Below, piece after piece: positions 51,101 to 58,086 of a stretch of 64,000 nt of DNA. Source of the DNA: Corallococcus sp. AS-1-6. Lineage in GTDB: Bacteria; Myxococcota; Myxococcia; Myxococcales; Myxococcaceae. The notes under the pieces were generated by a model. It was not told the origin of the DNA. It ran no database searches and worked only from the letters and a program-made list of their open reading frames with translations. The DNA is taken from assembly GCF_020037015.1 (NCBI RefSeq), contig NZ_JAIQDE010000024.1, positions 90,880-154,879 of the forward strand, given 5' to 3'. The stretch's first letter is position 1. Each line of letters begins with the position of its first letter. A program made the position numbers and the translations under genes.

Positions 51101-54100
51101 CGCCTCCCGCCACCACGCGAGCTGATCCTCCAGCTCCTCCCCCTGGAACGACTCTCGCTGCCACCGCGCGTAGTCCACGTACTGGAGGGACAGGGGCGGC
51201 AGCGCGCCCTGGCCCCGCGAAGCATAGAGCGCGTTCAGCTCCCGCTGGAGCACGTCGATGGACCACCCGTCGAAGACGATGTGGTGGATGACGAGCATCA
51301 ACACGTGGTCGTCATTGGCGACGCGCAGGAGCAGCCCTCGCACCAGCGGCCCGCGCCGCAGGTCGAACGGGCGCCGCGCCTCCGTGGCCAGTTGCTCCGG
51401 GAGCTTCCCGGGCTCCACGTCCGCCCTCGCCAGCGTGAAGTCCCAGGGCGGCCCGATGCGCTGCACCGGCTGTCCATCCACCTCGTTGAACGTGGTGCGC
51501 AGGACCGCGTGCCGCTGGATGATCTCCGCGAGGCTCCGCTCCAGCGCGTCCGCGTCCAGCGCGCCCCGCAGCCGGGTGACCATGGGCACGTTGTAGGAGT
51601 ACCCCAGCGTGTCGAGCTGGGAGATGAACCACAGCCGCTGCTGCGCGAAGGACTGCGGCAACCAGCCGTCGCGGGGACCGGGTGCCAGCGGCAGGGACTG
51701 GAGCCGGCTGCTCTCCCTCCGCAGTGCATCGATGCGCGCCGCGAGGCTGGTGACCGTGGGCGCCTCGAACAGCGCCCGCACGGACAGGTCCACCTGGAAC
51801 GTCTCCCGCAGCCGGGAGGTGACCTGCGTCGCGAGCAGCGAGTGCCCGCCCAGCTCGAAGAAGGAGTCCTGCGTGCCCACGCGCGTGCGGCCCAGGAGCG
51901 CGGCCCAGACCTCGGCCACCGCCGTCTCCGTCGGGGTGACCGGGGCCACGTAGGCGTCCTCCGCGAGCGTGTCGCCCACGGGCGTGGGGAGCGCCCTCCG
52001 GTCCACCTTGCCCACGGGCGTCAGCGGCAGCCGGTCCAGCTTCACGAAGGCGGCGGGGACCAGCGGCGCCGGAAGCCGGGCGGACAGGCGCGAGCGCAGC
52101 GTGTTCACGTCCACGTCCGCGCCGGTCACATAGGCCACCAGCCGCTTGTCGCCGGGGGCGTACTCGCGCACCTCCGCCACGGCGTCCTCCACGCCGGGCA
52201 GGTGGCGCAGGGCGGTCTCGATCTCTCCCAGCTCGATGCGGAAGCCGCGCAGCTTCACCTGCGTGTCCGCTCGCCCCATGAACGCCAGCTCGCCGGAAGG
52301 CAGCCACAGGGCGCGGTCGCCCGTGCGGTACAGCCGGGCGCCGGGGACGTCGCTGAAGGGGTGGGGCACGAAGCGGTCCGCGGTGAGGTCCGGCCGGTCC
52401 AGGTAGCCCCACGCGAGACCGTCGCCTCCCACGTACAGGTCGCCCACGACGCCGGGCGGCACCGGCTCCAGGCGCGCGTCCAGCACCAGCGCCTGCGAGT
52501 TCTCCAACGGGCGGCCAATGGGCACGGGCATCCGCGCATCCAGGTCCCGCTTCACCTGATACGTGGCGGAGAAGGTGGTGTTCTCCGTGGGCCCGTAGCC
52601 GTTGGTGACCGCGCGGCCCGCGTCCAGCAGCTTGCGCGCGGCCAGCGGGGACAGCACGTCACCGCCCGTGAGGACCTGCCCCACGCGAGCGAGCGCCGCG
52701 GGCCGGTTCAGCGCCATCTGCTCGAAGAACGCCGTGGTGAGGAACATCACGCTGATGCGCTCGCGCTCCAGCGTCGCCTCCAGCTCCTCCAGCGACGGCG
52801 TCACCGGCGGATAGAGGAACAGCTTCGCGCCGCTGAGCAGCGCGCCCCACAGCTCCAGCGTCGCGGCGTCGAACGACGTGGTGGCCAGTTGGAGGACGAC
52901 GTCGTCCGCACTGAACCGGACGTAGGACACGCCCTTCACCAGCCGCGTCACGCCCCGGTGGGGAACGCCCACGCCCTTGGGCCGGCCGGTGCTCCCGGAC
53001 GTGTACATGACGTACGCGAGCGCGTCCGCGGGGACCCGCACGTCGGGCGCGGCCCTGGATTGATCCTCGAAGGCCCGCCAGGACGGGTCGAGCACCACGA
53101 CCCGTGACGCCAGGCCCTTCAGCGAGGACTCGCGTCCCTGCTCCAGCAGGAGCACGGCGATGCGGGCGTCGCGCGCCATGAGCTCCAGGCGCTCGGGGGG
53201 ATAGCCTGGATCCAGCGGGACATACGCGCCACCGGCCTTGAGGATGGCGAGCGTCGCCACGACCATCTCCAGCGACCGGCCCGCGCACAGGCCCACCGGC
53301 GTGCCCAGCCGCACGCCCTGTCCCCGCAGGTGGTGCGCGAGCTGGTTCGCCCGCGCCTCCAGCTCCGCGTACGTGAGCCGCCCGCCAGCCGCCTCCACGG
53401 CCACCGCGCCGGGCGTCCGCGCGGCCTGCTCCGCGAAGAGCGCGGGCAGGGACGCATCGCGAGGGTAGGGGACGGCCGCTCCCGTCCCCTGGTCGAGCAG
53501 GTGCCGCCGCTCCCGCGCGGTGAGCAGCGGAAGCGTGGCCACGGGGCGCTCGGGCTCCGCGACCGCGGCCTCCAAGAGGCGCGTGTAGTGCTCCGCGAAG
53601 CGCGCCACCGTCGCGGCGTCGAAGAGGTCGGTGCTGTACTCCCAGAGCCCCACGAGCCCCTCCGGCGTCTCGCGCAGGAAGACGGTGAGGTCCATGCGCG
53701 ACACGCCCGGCTCGAAGTCCAGCTCGGAGGTCCGCAGCCCCTCCAGCGCCAGCGCGGGCACGGCCGAGTGCTGGAGCGTGAAGAACACCTGGAACAGGGG
53801 AGGGCGGCTCAGGTCGCGCTCGGGCTGGAGCGCGTCCACCAGTTGCTCGAAGGGGACCTCCTGGTGCGCGTACGCGTCCAGGCACGTCTTGCGCACGCGG
53901 CGCAGCAGCTCCCCGAAGCCGAGCGCGCCTTCACCCCGCACGCGCAGGGGCAGCGTGTTGATGAAGAAGCCGATGAGCGGCTCCACCTCCTGGCGCGTGC
54001 GGCCGGAGATGGGGGACCCGATGACGACGTCGTCCTGGCCGCTGAGCCGCGACAGCAGCAGGTGCATGCCGCCCAGGAGCGCCATGAACAGCGTCACGCC

Positions 54101-54934
54101 CTGCTTGCGGCACAGCGCGTCCAGCGCCTTCCCCAACTCCGGAGGCAGCGCGTGCCGGTACACCGCGCCCCGGGTGGACTGCGCGGCGGGACGGGGGCGG
54201 TCCGTGGGCAGCTCCAGCGCGGCGGGCGCGCCCGACAACTCACCCCGCCACCACTCCAGTTGCTGCCTCAGGTGCTCGCCCTGGAGCCACTGCCGCTGCC
54301 ACACGGCATGATCCGCGTACTGCACCGGCAGCGCGGGAAGCTGCGGCGTCGTGCCGGCGCGAAAGGCCGCGTAGAGCGCCTGAAGCTCCCGCTCCATCAC
54401 CGTGAGCGACCAGCCGTCGCAGCAGATGTGATGCAGCATCAGGAGCAGCACGTGCTCCGCTTCCCCCAGCCGCAGGAGCCGCACGCGCACCAGCGGTCCC
54501 GCGCCCAGGTCGAAGGGCACGCGCGCCTCCGCCTCCGCGGCCTGTCGCAGGGCCTGCTCCCGCTCGGACGCGGGCAGCGCCTCCAGCGACTCCACGTCCA
54601 GCGGCAGGCGCAGCGACGGCGCGATGCGCTGCACCGGCTGGCCTTCCACGACCGCGAAGGTGGTGCGCAGCGCTTCGTGCCGCTCCACCAGCACGGCCAG
54701 CGCCCGCTCCAGCGCGGGGACGTCCAGCGCGCCGGTGAGCCGCGCGAAGTACGGGACGTTGTAGGAGATGCCCCCGGGCGTGAGCTGCTCGATGAACCAC
54801 ATCCGCTGCTGCCCGAAGGACAGCGGCAGCAGGGCGTCACGGGGGACGGGCACCACGGGCGGCGCTCGACGACGGGGCCTGGCCGGGGACTTCGGCGCGG
54901 GGGCGGAAGGGGAGCCGGGGTGCTCGGTCGTCAT
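42110..54934 (-). CDS. Four-module non-ribosomal peptide synthetase, (C-A-T)x4
   Basis: A 4274-residue enzyme made of four C-A-T modules. Condensation motifs are intact: HHICCDG from His168, HHIVFDG from His1217, HHSVFDG in module 3 and HHIITDG in module 4. Carrier serines are Ser1032, Ser2085, Ser3142 and Ser4199, a constant spacing of about 1055. No epimerase, methyltransferase or thioesterase is present. Reading the A-domain pockets by eye against GrsA gives DALFLGGTFK for module 1 (like branched-chain Val codes), DVQFIAQAAK for both modules 2 and 3, and DAFTHACVIK for module 4, which I do not recognise. The first domain is a C domain, so the line needs an acyl starter, plausibly from the ligase and carrier protein just upstream. 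The Arg-rich tail (RRDNLRRMAQRRGR) may dock onto the PKS. It ends 9 bases from the convergent PKS gene. Confidence 0.95.
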   Translation of the reverse strand: MTTEHPGSPSAPAPKSPARPRRRAPPVVPVPRDALLPLSFGQQRMWFIEQLTPGGISYNVPYFARLTGALDVPALERALAVLVERHEALRTTFAVVEGQPVQRIAPSLRLPLDVESLEALPASEREQALRQAAEAEARVPFDLGAGPLVRVRLLRLGEAEHVLLLMLHHICCDGWSLTVMERELQALYAAFRAGTTPQLPALPVQYADHAVWQRQWLQGEHLRQQLEWWRGELSGAPAALELPTDRPRPAAQSTRGAVYRHALPPELGKALDALCRKQGVTLFMALLGGMHLLLSRLSGQDDVVIGSPISGRTRQEVEPLIGFFINTLPLRVRGEGALGFGELLRRVRKTCLDAYAHQEVPFEQLVDALQPERDLSRPPLFQVFFTLQHSAVPALALEGLRTSELDFEPGVSRMDLTVFLRETPEGLVGLWEYSTDLFDAATVARFAEHYTRLLEAAVAEPERPVATLPLLTARERRHLLDQGTGAAVPYPRDASLPALFAEQAARTPGAVAVEAAGGRLTYAELEARANQLAHHLRGQGVRLGTPVGLCAGRSLEMVVATLAILKAGGAYVPLDPGYPPERLELMARDARIAVLLLEQGRESSLKGLASRVVVLDPSWRAFEDQSRAAPDVRVPADALAYVMYTSGSTGRPKGVGVPHRGVTRLVKGVSYVRFSADDVVLQLATTSFDAATLELWGALLSGAKLFLYPPVTPSLEELEATLERERISVMFLTTAFFEQMALNRPAALARVGQVLTGGDVLSPLAARKLLDAGRAVTNGYGPTENTTFSATYQVKRDLDARMPVPIGRPLENSQALVLDARLEPVPPGVVGDLYVGGDGLAWGYLDRPDLTADRFVPHPFSDVPGARLYRTGDRALWLPSGELAFMGRADTQVKLRGFRIELGEIETALRHLPGVEDAVAEVREYAPGDKRLVAYVTGADVDVNTLRSRLSARLPAPLVPAAFVKLDRLPLTPVGKVDRRALPTPVGDTLAEDAYVAPVTPTETAVAEVWAALLGRTRVGTQDSFFELGGHSLLATQVTSRLRETFQVDLSVRALFEAPTVTSLAARIDALRRESSRLQSLPLAPGPRDGWLPQSFAQQRLWFISQLDTLGYSYNVPMVTRLRGALDADALERSLAEIIQRHAVLRTTFNEVDGQPVQRIGPPWDFTLARADVEPGKLPEQLATEARRPFDLRRGPLVRGLLLRVANDDHVLMLVIHHIVFDGWSIDVLQRELNALYASRGQGALPPLSLQYVDYARWQRESFQGEELEDQLAWWREALAGAPPVLDLPTDKPRPPVQTFQGANFEVLLPQPLHGSLQRMGQQEGATLFMTLLAGFQALLARYSGQEDVVVGSPISGRNRREVEGLIGFFVNTLALRADVTGSRSFRQLLRGVRESCLGAFAHQDLPFEQLVDALKPPRDLSRTPLVQTMFVLQRAATPLSLPGLAVEDFPFQSGVSRFDLMLFMRQTPQGLVAYWEYNTALFEEATVARMAAHYVRLLDGVTANPELPLAELSLLSREEREQLLVAWNSREERLPASGLIHVRVEAQAARTPEAVAVTNGEASLTYARLDARANQLAHHLIALGVTPGSSVGLCLERSSLDMPVAVLATLKAGAAYVPLDPNYPAERLALMVEDTRAPVVLAHQSFVRALPPGTSARIVTLEGVSLTSRPTTPPDVELSPEAVCYVVFTSGSTGRPKGIVMSHRGIGNMLAWQTRRAVRAEATTLQFASLNFDVSFQEIFGTWCLGGRLLLSSAELRRDPPALLRFLTQHRVERLFLPFVALQSLSEAARTATELPPLNEVITAGEQLQVTPALVAFFERLPGCILENQYGPSETHAASAWRASGPPSTWPALPPVGTPLPSVQAYVLDPRREPCPVGVPGELYVGGEGLAHGYHGRPDLTAERFIPSPFGPTPGARLYRTGDKARWLADGQLEFLGRLDGQVKLRGFRVELGEVESALRALPDVRDVVVVVREDTPDHKQLVAYVVQPEATFSPEALKQALSRRLPEHMVPSALLRMDALPLGPSGKVNRHGLPAPTEEAADDTGFLAPMTAVEKVIADIWASLLVVPRVGLQDHFFELGGHSLLATQVVSRLREAFQMDLSLRVLFEAPTVAQLAARLEEHLHGANRKAVPPLVPQLRGELVPQSFSQQRLWFVSQLDTSAHAYNLPLVTRLRGRLDTRALEDALNALIRRHEILRTTFDEVDGQPVQRIGPAWKLTVRQVDVDPRRPLQRQVEAEAQIPFDLRRGPLVRATLLRVADEDQVLILNFHHSVFDGWSIALFQKELDALYLARLQGTEAALPPLSVQYADHALWQRAWLQGDVLEEQVAWWREHLAGAPPVLDLPTDKPRPPVQTFQGAYIEVPLPPALTSALVAMGQREGTTLFMTLLAGFQALLARYSGQDDVVVGSPISGRNRREVEGLLGLFVNTLALRADVTGSRSFRQLLRGVRESCLGAFAHQDLPFEQLVEMLRPPRDLSRAPLVQALFVLQQAAVPISLPGLQAEDVPFQTGVSRFDLMLFVRESEQGLTAFWEYNTALFEEETLVRMAGHYVRLLQGAIRHPEQPLSALPLLSEDERKQVVVTWNAAKDTSFEPGLMHQWVEALAARTPEAVAVTNGEASLTYARLDARANQLAHHLIALGVTPGSSVGLCLERSSLDMPVAVLATLKAGAAYVPLDPNYPAERLALMVEDTRAPVVLAHQSFVRALPPGTSARIVMLESVSLASRPTTSPNVELSPEAVCYVVFTSGSTGRPKGIAMSHRGIGNMLAWQTRRAVRAEATTLQFASLNFDVSFQEIFGTWCLGGRLLLSSAELRRDPPALLRFLTQHRVERLFLPFVALQSLSEAARTATELPPLNEVITAGEQLQVTPALVAFFERLPGCILENQYGPSETHAASAWRASGPPSTWPALPPVGTPLTNVQTYVLDACGNPSPVGVPGEVFIGGEGLAHGYHNRPDLTAERFVPSPFSPTPGARLYRTGDKARWLPNGRLEFLGRLDGQVKLRGFRVELGEVESALRALPDVQDVVVVLREDTPGFKRLVAYVVQPEAAFSAEALRQSLARRLPEYMVPSALVRMDALPLGPSGKVNRHGLPVPTEEAIPGTVYVAPVSAVEKLIADIWAPLLGVQRVSTHDHFFELGGHSLLATQVASRLREALRMELPVRVLFEAPTLAELAARIEALRREAHPLQAPPLVRTEAGDSAPQSFPQQRLWFIDALAPGGFAFNVPLFIRCKGPLDVAALERSLTALIDRHEALRTVFAEENGQPVQRVLPSVPFALAFERLEDVPPHERDSVLRRRAEERMRHVFDLRSGPLLTATLLRLDAEDHALFLLMHHIITDGWSTEVMGRELGILYDAFTRTQTPRLPPLPIRYTDYARWQRATLQGEALDAQLAWWKQQLKGAPRALELPTDRPRPPVQAQAGAAHMVRIPAAVDAAVRELCHQQGVTPFMALLAGFHALLSRYSGQDDVVVGSPISGRNQREVEGLIGFFVNALPLRVKVSGAESFQVLLGRVRETCLGAYAHQEVPFEQLVDALQTPRDLSRTPVFQAVFALFKDFPGIPLRGLETAPVPFDPGLAKHDLTLFMRESATGLLTHWEYNTALFDAATVERMAGHYLRLLEQVTRNPERPLASLSLLTEAERGQLLVEWNDTALDVPEDLRVPSRIAEQARRRPEALALAGEGARLTFGELEARSNQLANLLRAQDVKPETVVALCVDRTPGYVWGALGILKSGGAYLPMDLTWPEAWWRHVLTDSGARIVVTRQAFASRFERCGVRVLCLDAEPALETQPVTAPGVTLHAEAMAYVIYTSGSTGRPKGVAVTHGTLANLVAGLGTAAGIEPGDRATLLTGLAFDATVFETWPSLSHGASLHLPSDEVRAEPARLVRWLAAEGITLTTLPTPMAEAALEQPWPSGMPLRRVHVAGDVLHRRPGPSVPGQWLNCYGPTENTVIATSGVVKPEAPEGLLPPIGSPEPNVRVYVLDGTGQPVPVGLWGELFLGGAQVARGYLGQPALTAERFGPDPFSREPGARLYRTGDVVRWLADGTLEFRGRADSQVKLRGFRIELGEVEAALLSQPPVKEAVAQVREDVPGQRRLVAYLVLREGAAFTVDALRASLRRALAEHAVPSAFVVLERLPLTANGKLDRKALPTPDVHRPELSEDYRVPEAGLEQTLAALWAGVLGLERVGASDNFFDLGGNSLLLQSVHAKLEALVGRKVPLVTLFQYPTVRALAGHLSPPKDTSPAAAPAPAQDPGAQRRDNLRRMAQRRGRPGSS
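46206..47120 (-). repeat. A-domain segment of NRPS module 3, near-identical copy of module 2
   Basis: This 915-base stretch matches 49377-50291 at an exact offset of 3171 bases with only about ten base differences seen. It covers the N-terminal and substrate-pocket part of the A domain. Flanking parts of the two modules are clearly more diverged. Confidence 0.9.
49377..50291 (-). repeat. A-domain segment of NRPS module 2, near-identical copy of module 3
   Basis: The partner of 46206-47120. The sharp edges and high identity against more diverged flanks indicate recent gene conversion or duplication within the gene. Confidence 0.9.
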
Positions 54935-54988
54935 GTCGCGCTCGGGGGAAGGCGGGGGAAGGGGGCCGCCCTCCAGGGGCGGCGCGGC

Positions 54989-55252
54989 TCAAGCGGTCTG
55001 CTCCTGGCGCAGCTCGTCGCACAGCGTGGCCACCGCCTGGAGCGTGTTGAACAGCTCCACCATGGACACCTCCACGCCCAGCTCGCTCTCGATGCGATTG
55101 GACAGGACCGTGGCCATCAGGGAGTTGCCGCCCATCTCCAGGAAGTGGTCCTCCGGGCGCACCACCTCCACGCCCAGCAACTCCTTCCACCACGCCGCGA
55201 GCTTCGCTTCCGTGTCCGTGAGGCGGGCGGCTTCTTCGGGGCTCGGGTTCAA
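54989..55252 (-). CDS. Free-standing carrier protein (ACP/PCP) 2
   Basis: An 87-residue carrier protein with the phosphopantetheine site Ser44 in FLEMGGNSLMAT. It lies 54 bases before the NRPS and 19 bases after the ligase gene, in one operon, so it most probably carries the acyl starter activated by that ligase and hands it to the first C domain. It is a paralogue of the carrier protein at 38035-38295. Confidence 0.9.
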   Translation of the reverse strand: MNPSPEEAARLTDTEAKLAAWWKELLGVEVVRPEDHFLEMGGNSLMATVLSNRIESELGVEVSMVELFNTLQAVATLCDELRQEQTA

Positions 55253-55271
55253 GGCCGTTCCTCCTGCCTGC

Positions 55272-56939
55272 TCACGCGGGCTTCAGCCGCTCGCGCAGCA
55301 GGTACTTGCGCACCTTGCCGGTGGCCGTCTTGGGCATCTCGTCGATGAGGTCCAGGCGGTCCGGCCAGTACTGGTTGGACATGCCCTGCTGCTTGAGGTG
55401 GTCGCGCAGCTCGGTGAGCGTGGGCGGGGCCTCTCCCTCGCGCACCACCACCACGGCGCACACCCGCTCGCCGCCAATCTTGTCGTCGGAGTGCGCGACG
55501 ACCGCGACCTCCTTCACCTTCGGGTGCGAGTACAGCGCGGACTCCACCTCCACCACGGGGATCTTGTACCCGTACCGGAAGATGACGTCCTTCAGCCGCC
55601 CCACGATGCGGATGCCGCCGCGCCCGTCGTCGCGCGCCAGGTCGCCCGTGTCGAACCAGCCCTCCGGGTCCACCGCCGCGGCGTACACGTCGTCACGCTT
55701 GAAGTAGGTGAGGCACTGGCTGGCGCCTCGCACCAGCAGCCGCCCCGTCCCGTCCGGATACGGCGTGCCGTCCTCCGCGAGCGCCGGGACGATGCGCGTC
55801 TCCATCCACGCCACCGCGCGCCCGTCGCTCTGGCTGGGCCAGTCCGGCGGGTCCTCGTGCCGGGTGATGGTGACCGCGCCGTTCTCCGTCATGCCCCACA
55901 GCGTGTGCAGCCGCACGCCGAACACCTCGCGCACCGCCGCGATGAGGTGCGGCGGCACCGGGATGGAGCCCGTGGCCAACTGCCGCAGCGAGGAGGTGTC
56001 GCGCTGGCGCTTTCGCTGCAACGCGATGAGGTTCATCAGGTACGTGGGAATGCCGTACGTGAACGTGACGCCGTGCTCCTCGAAGAGCTTGAGCGTCAGC
56101 TCCGGGTCGCCCACGTCCATGTAGATGGCCGTGGCCCCCAGCAGGATGGGCATCAGGTACGAGTACGTGAAGCCCGTGGACGCCGTCAGCAGCGACGGCA
56201 GCGCCACCACGTCCGTCCCGTCGATGCCCAGCGTGTCGCACAGCGCGCGCGTGATGCCGTAGTTCGTGTTGTGCGAGTGCACCACGCCCTTCGGCTCCCC
56301 CGTGGTGCCGGACGTGTAGAGGATGTTGCACACGTCGTCCGCGGACGCCGGGGCCACGCCCTCCAGCGACGCCTCCTGCTCCCACTCGCGCTCGATGAAG
56401 TGGCGCTCGAAGTCCCGCTCGCCCGCCTGGAGGTCCGAGTTGCTTCCCAGCAGCACCCGGTGGCGCAGCGACGGCAGCACCGCTGCGATGTCGCGCGCCA
56501 TGTCCCGGTGCGAGTGCCCCGTCCACGACGTGGGCCCCACGTACACGGAGGCCTCCGTGCGCCCCAGGATGAACTCCACCTCGCGCCGCCGGTAGTCCGG
56601 CGGAATGGGCGCGATGACCGCCCCCAGCCGCGCGCACGCCAGCGCCAGCGCCGTGAAGTGCCACCCGTTGGGCAACTGCACCGCGACGATGTCCTCGCGC
56701 CCCACCCCCAGCTCGCGCAGGCCCAGCGCGAACCGGTCCATGTAGCGCGCCAGCTCCGCGTACGTCAGCCGCGTGATGTCCTTGGAAAAGTACCGTGCGG
56801 CGATGATCGCGGTCTTGTCCGGGTGCGCCTGGACGCAGCGACGCAGATCGTCAACGACCGTGGTGTCACGCCACCAACCCTTTCGGCGGTACTCCGAACC
56901 CTTCTCCAATGCCGCTGCGTTATGGAAACGCTGCCCCAT
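55272..56939 (-). CDS. Acyl-AMP ligase/acyl-CoA synthetase, probable starter-loading enzyme
   Basis: A 555-residue member of the ANL superfamily. The core motif is YTSGTTGEPKG (TSGTTG at 209-214), with WGMTENGA, GWFDTGDLARDD, GRLKDVIFRYGYKI and the C-terminal catalytic Lys in TATGKVRKYLL. The start MGQRFHNAAALEKGSEYRRKG recalls ligases acting on cyclic or branched carboxylates; the substrate cannot be read by eye. It is the first gene of the operon with carrier protein 2 and the NRPS, so activation and loading of an acid starter is the likely role. A simple CoA ligase is the alternative. Confidence 0.88.
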   Translation of the reverse strand: MGQRFHNAAALEKGSEYRRKGWWRDTTVVDDLRRCVQAHPDKTAIIAARYFSKDITRLTYAELARYMDRFALGLRELGVGREDIVAVQLPNGWHFTALALACARLGAVIAPIPPDYRRREVEFILGRTEASVYVGPTSWTGHSHRDMARDIAAVLPSLRHRVLLGSNSDLQAGERDFERHFIEREWEQEASLEGVAPASADDVCNILYTSGTTGEPKGVVHSHNTNYGITRALCDTLGIDGTDVVALPSLLTASTGFTYSYLMPILLGATAIYMDVGDPELTLKLFEEHGVTFTYGIPTYLMNLIALQRKRQRDTSSLRQLATGSIPVPPHLIAAVREVFGVRLHTLWGMTENGAVTITRHEDPPDWPSQSDGRAVAWMETRIVPALAEDGTPYPDGTGRLLVRGASQCLTYFKRDDVYAAAVDPEGWFDTGDLARDDGRGGIRIVGRLKDVIFRYGYKIPVVEVESALYSHPKVKEVAVVAHSDDKIGGERVCAVVVVREGEAPPTLTELRDHLKQQGMSNQYWPDRLDLIDEMPKTATGKVRKYLLRERLKPA

Positions 56940-57138
56940 CTGAAGGTCTCCTCCGAGTGACGTGAAACCGGGGAATGCTGGGCCTTCCGCGCGTGTAACA
57001 CCGCGAGATTACCGGGCAAGGCGATTTTTTCTCGTACATCTACATCTTAAGAAAAACCGCGTTGACGGCGCATGATGCGATTTCCTAGGGTGTCTCACAA
57101 CAGCCGGATTCCTGGGCTGTGACAGCGACGCTACGGGC
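56940..57138. promoter_or_regulatory. Divergent promoter region at the centre of the biosynthetic cluster
   Basis: 199 bases between the start of the ligase-NRPS operon (leftward) and the transketolase-encapsulin operon (rightward). It contains the most A/T-rich stretch of the window (57023-57055). Possible rightward promoter: TTGACG at 57062-57067, 18 bases, TAGGGT at 57086-57091. Possible leftward promoter: complement of 57014-57019 (TTGCCC) and 56992-56997 (TACACG). An inverted repeat ACAGCC/GGCTGT (57100-57105 and 57115-57120) lies in the rightward leader and could be an operator. No regulator gene is in the cluster. Confidence 0.5.
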
Positions 57139-58086
57139 ATGACTTTCTCGGCGAATCCAACGACCCCCGGGCTGTCGCGCGACGCGCGGACGCCAGAAGA
57201 ACCCACGGCCTCCGGCGGCCCGGTGGCGCCTGCTCGCACCGGGGACGGGGCTGCGGGCGCCGCGTCGGAGGCGGGGTTGGCGCTGCTGCCGCAACGGGCG
57301 AAGCGCGTTCGCCGGACCATCGTGCGGCTGGCGGCGACGCCGTCGGGCTGTCACCTGGGCGGCTCGCTGTCCATGGTGGAGATATTGGTGGCGCTGCTGG
57401 GCCGGGTGATGCGCGTGGATCCGCGCGCGCCGAAGGCGCCGGAGCGCGACCACCTCATCCTGTCCAAGGGGCACGCGGCGGCGGGGCTCTACGCGGCGCT
57501 GGCGGAGTTCGGCTTCGTGGACGTGGAGACGCTGGTGCGCGAGTACAACGCGGACGGCAGCATCTTCACCGGCCACGTGAACGCGGCGGTGCCGGGCGTG
57601 GAGTTCGCCACCGGCAGCCTGGGCCACGGGCTGGGGCTGGGCGTGGGGCTGACGCTCGCGCACGTGCTGCGCGGGGAGCCCAACCGCACCTTCGTCGTCT
57701 GCGGCGACGGGGAGATGGGCGAGGGCTCCAACTGGGAAGCGCTCCAGGTGGCGTCGCACCGAAAGCTCACCGGCCTGACGTTGATCATCGACCGCAACGG
57801 CGGGCAGAACGACGGCCCCACCGAGTCCATCCTGTCGCAGGAGGCGCTGGTGCGGAGGCTGGACGCGTTCGGCTTCCAGTCGCTGGAGGTGGACGGGCAC
57901 GACCTGCCCGCGCTGGTGGCCGCGCTGGAGGCGCCGGTGGTGGACGGCCGTCCGCGCGCCATCGTCGCCCGGACGCAGAAGGGCGCGGGCGTGCCGATGC
58001 TCAAGGGCAAGGGGCCGCACTACGCGGTGTTCTCGCCGGAGCACCTGCGCCGGGCGCTCGCGTCGCTGGGGGAGGACGGACAGTGA
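57139..58086 (+). CDS. Transketolase, N-terminal (TPP-binding) subunit, with a disordered N-terminal extension
   Basis: A 315-residue half-transketolase. The TPP/Mg motif is GDGEMGEG at 189-196, continuing to the DRNGGQND segment; GCHLGGSLSMVEILVALLG and LSKGHAAAGLYAALAEFG are typical of the N-terminal half. Split transketolases of this type are known in bacteria and in amino-group-carrier pathways, where they add a two-carbon unit to a carrier-bound semialdehyde. About 50 residues precede the domain, rich in Pro, Ala, Gly, Thr and Ser (TPGLSRDARTPEEPTASGG), which common N-terminal subunits lack. It opens the operon and overlaps the C-terminal subunit gene by four bases. Confidence 0.92.
   Translation: MTFSANPTTPGLSRDARTPEEPTASGGPVAPARTGDGAAGAASEAGLALLPQRAKRVRRTIVRLAATPSGCHLGGSLSMVEILVALLGRVMRVDPRAPKAPERDHLILSKGHAAAGLYAALAEFGFVDVETLVREYNADGSIFTGHVNAAVPGVEFATGSLGHGLGLGVGLTLAHVLRGEPNRTFVVCGDGEMGEGSNWEALQVASHRKLTGLTLIIDRNGGQNDGPTESILSQEALVRRLDAFGFQSLEVDGHDLPALVAALEAPVVDGRPRAIVARTQKGAGVPMLKGKGPHYAVFSPEHLRRALASLGEDGQ

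Noticed and set aside
46253..53107. Large plus-strand frames (809 and 1227 codons) opposite the NRPS gene
   Set aside because: They are antisense shadows caused by high third-position GC; their translations are His/Arg/Gln/Val-rich and show no domain, while the minus-strand frame is an unbroken NRPS.
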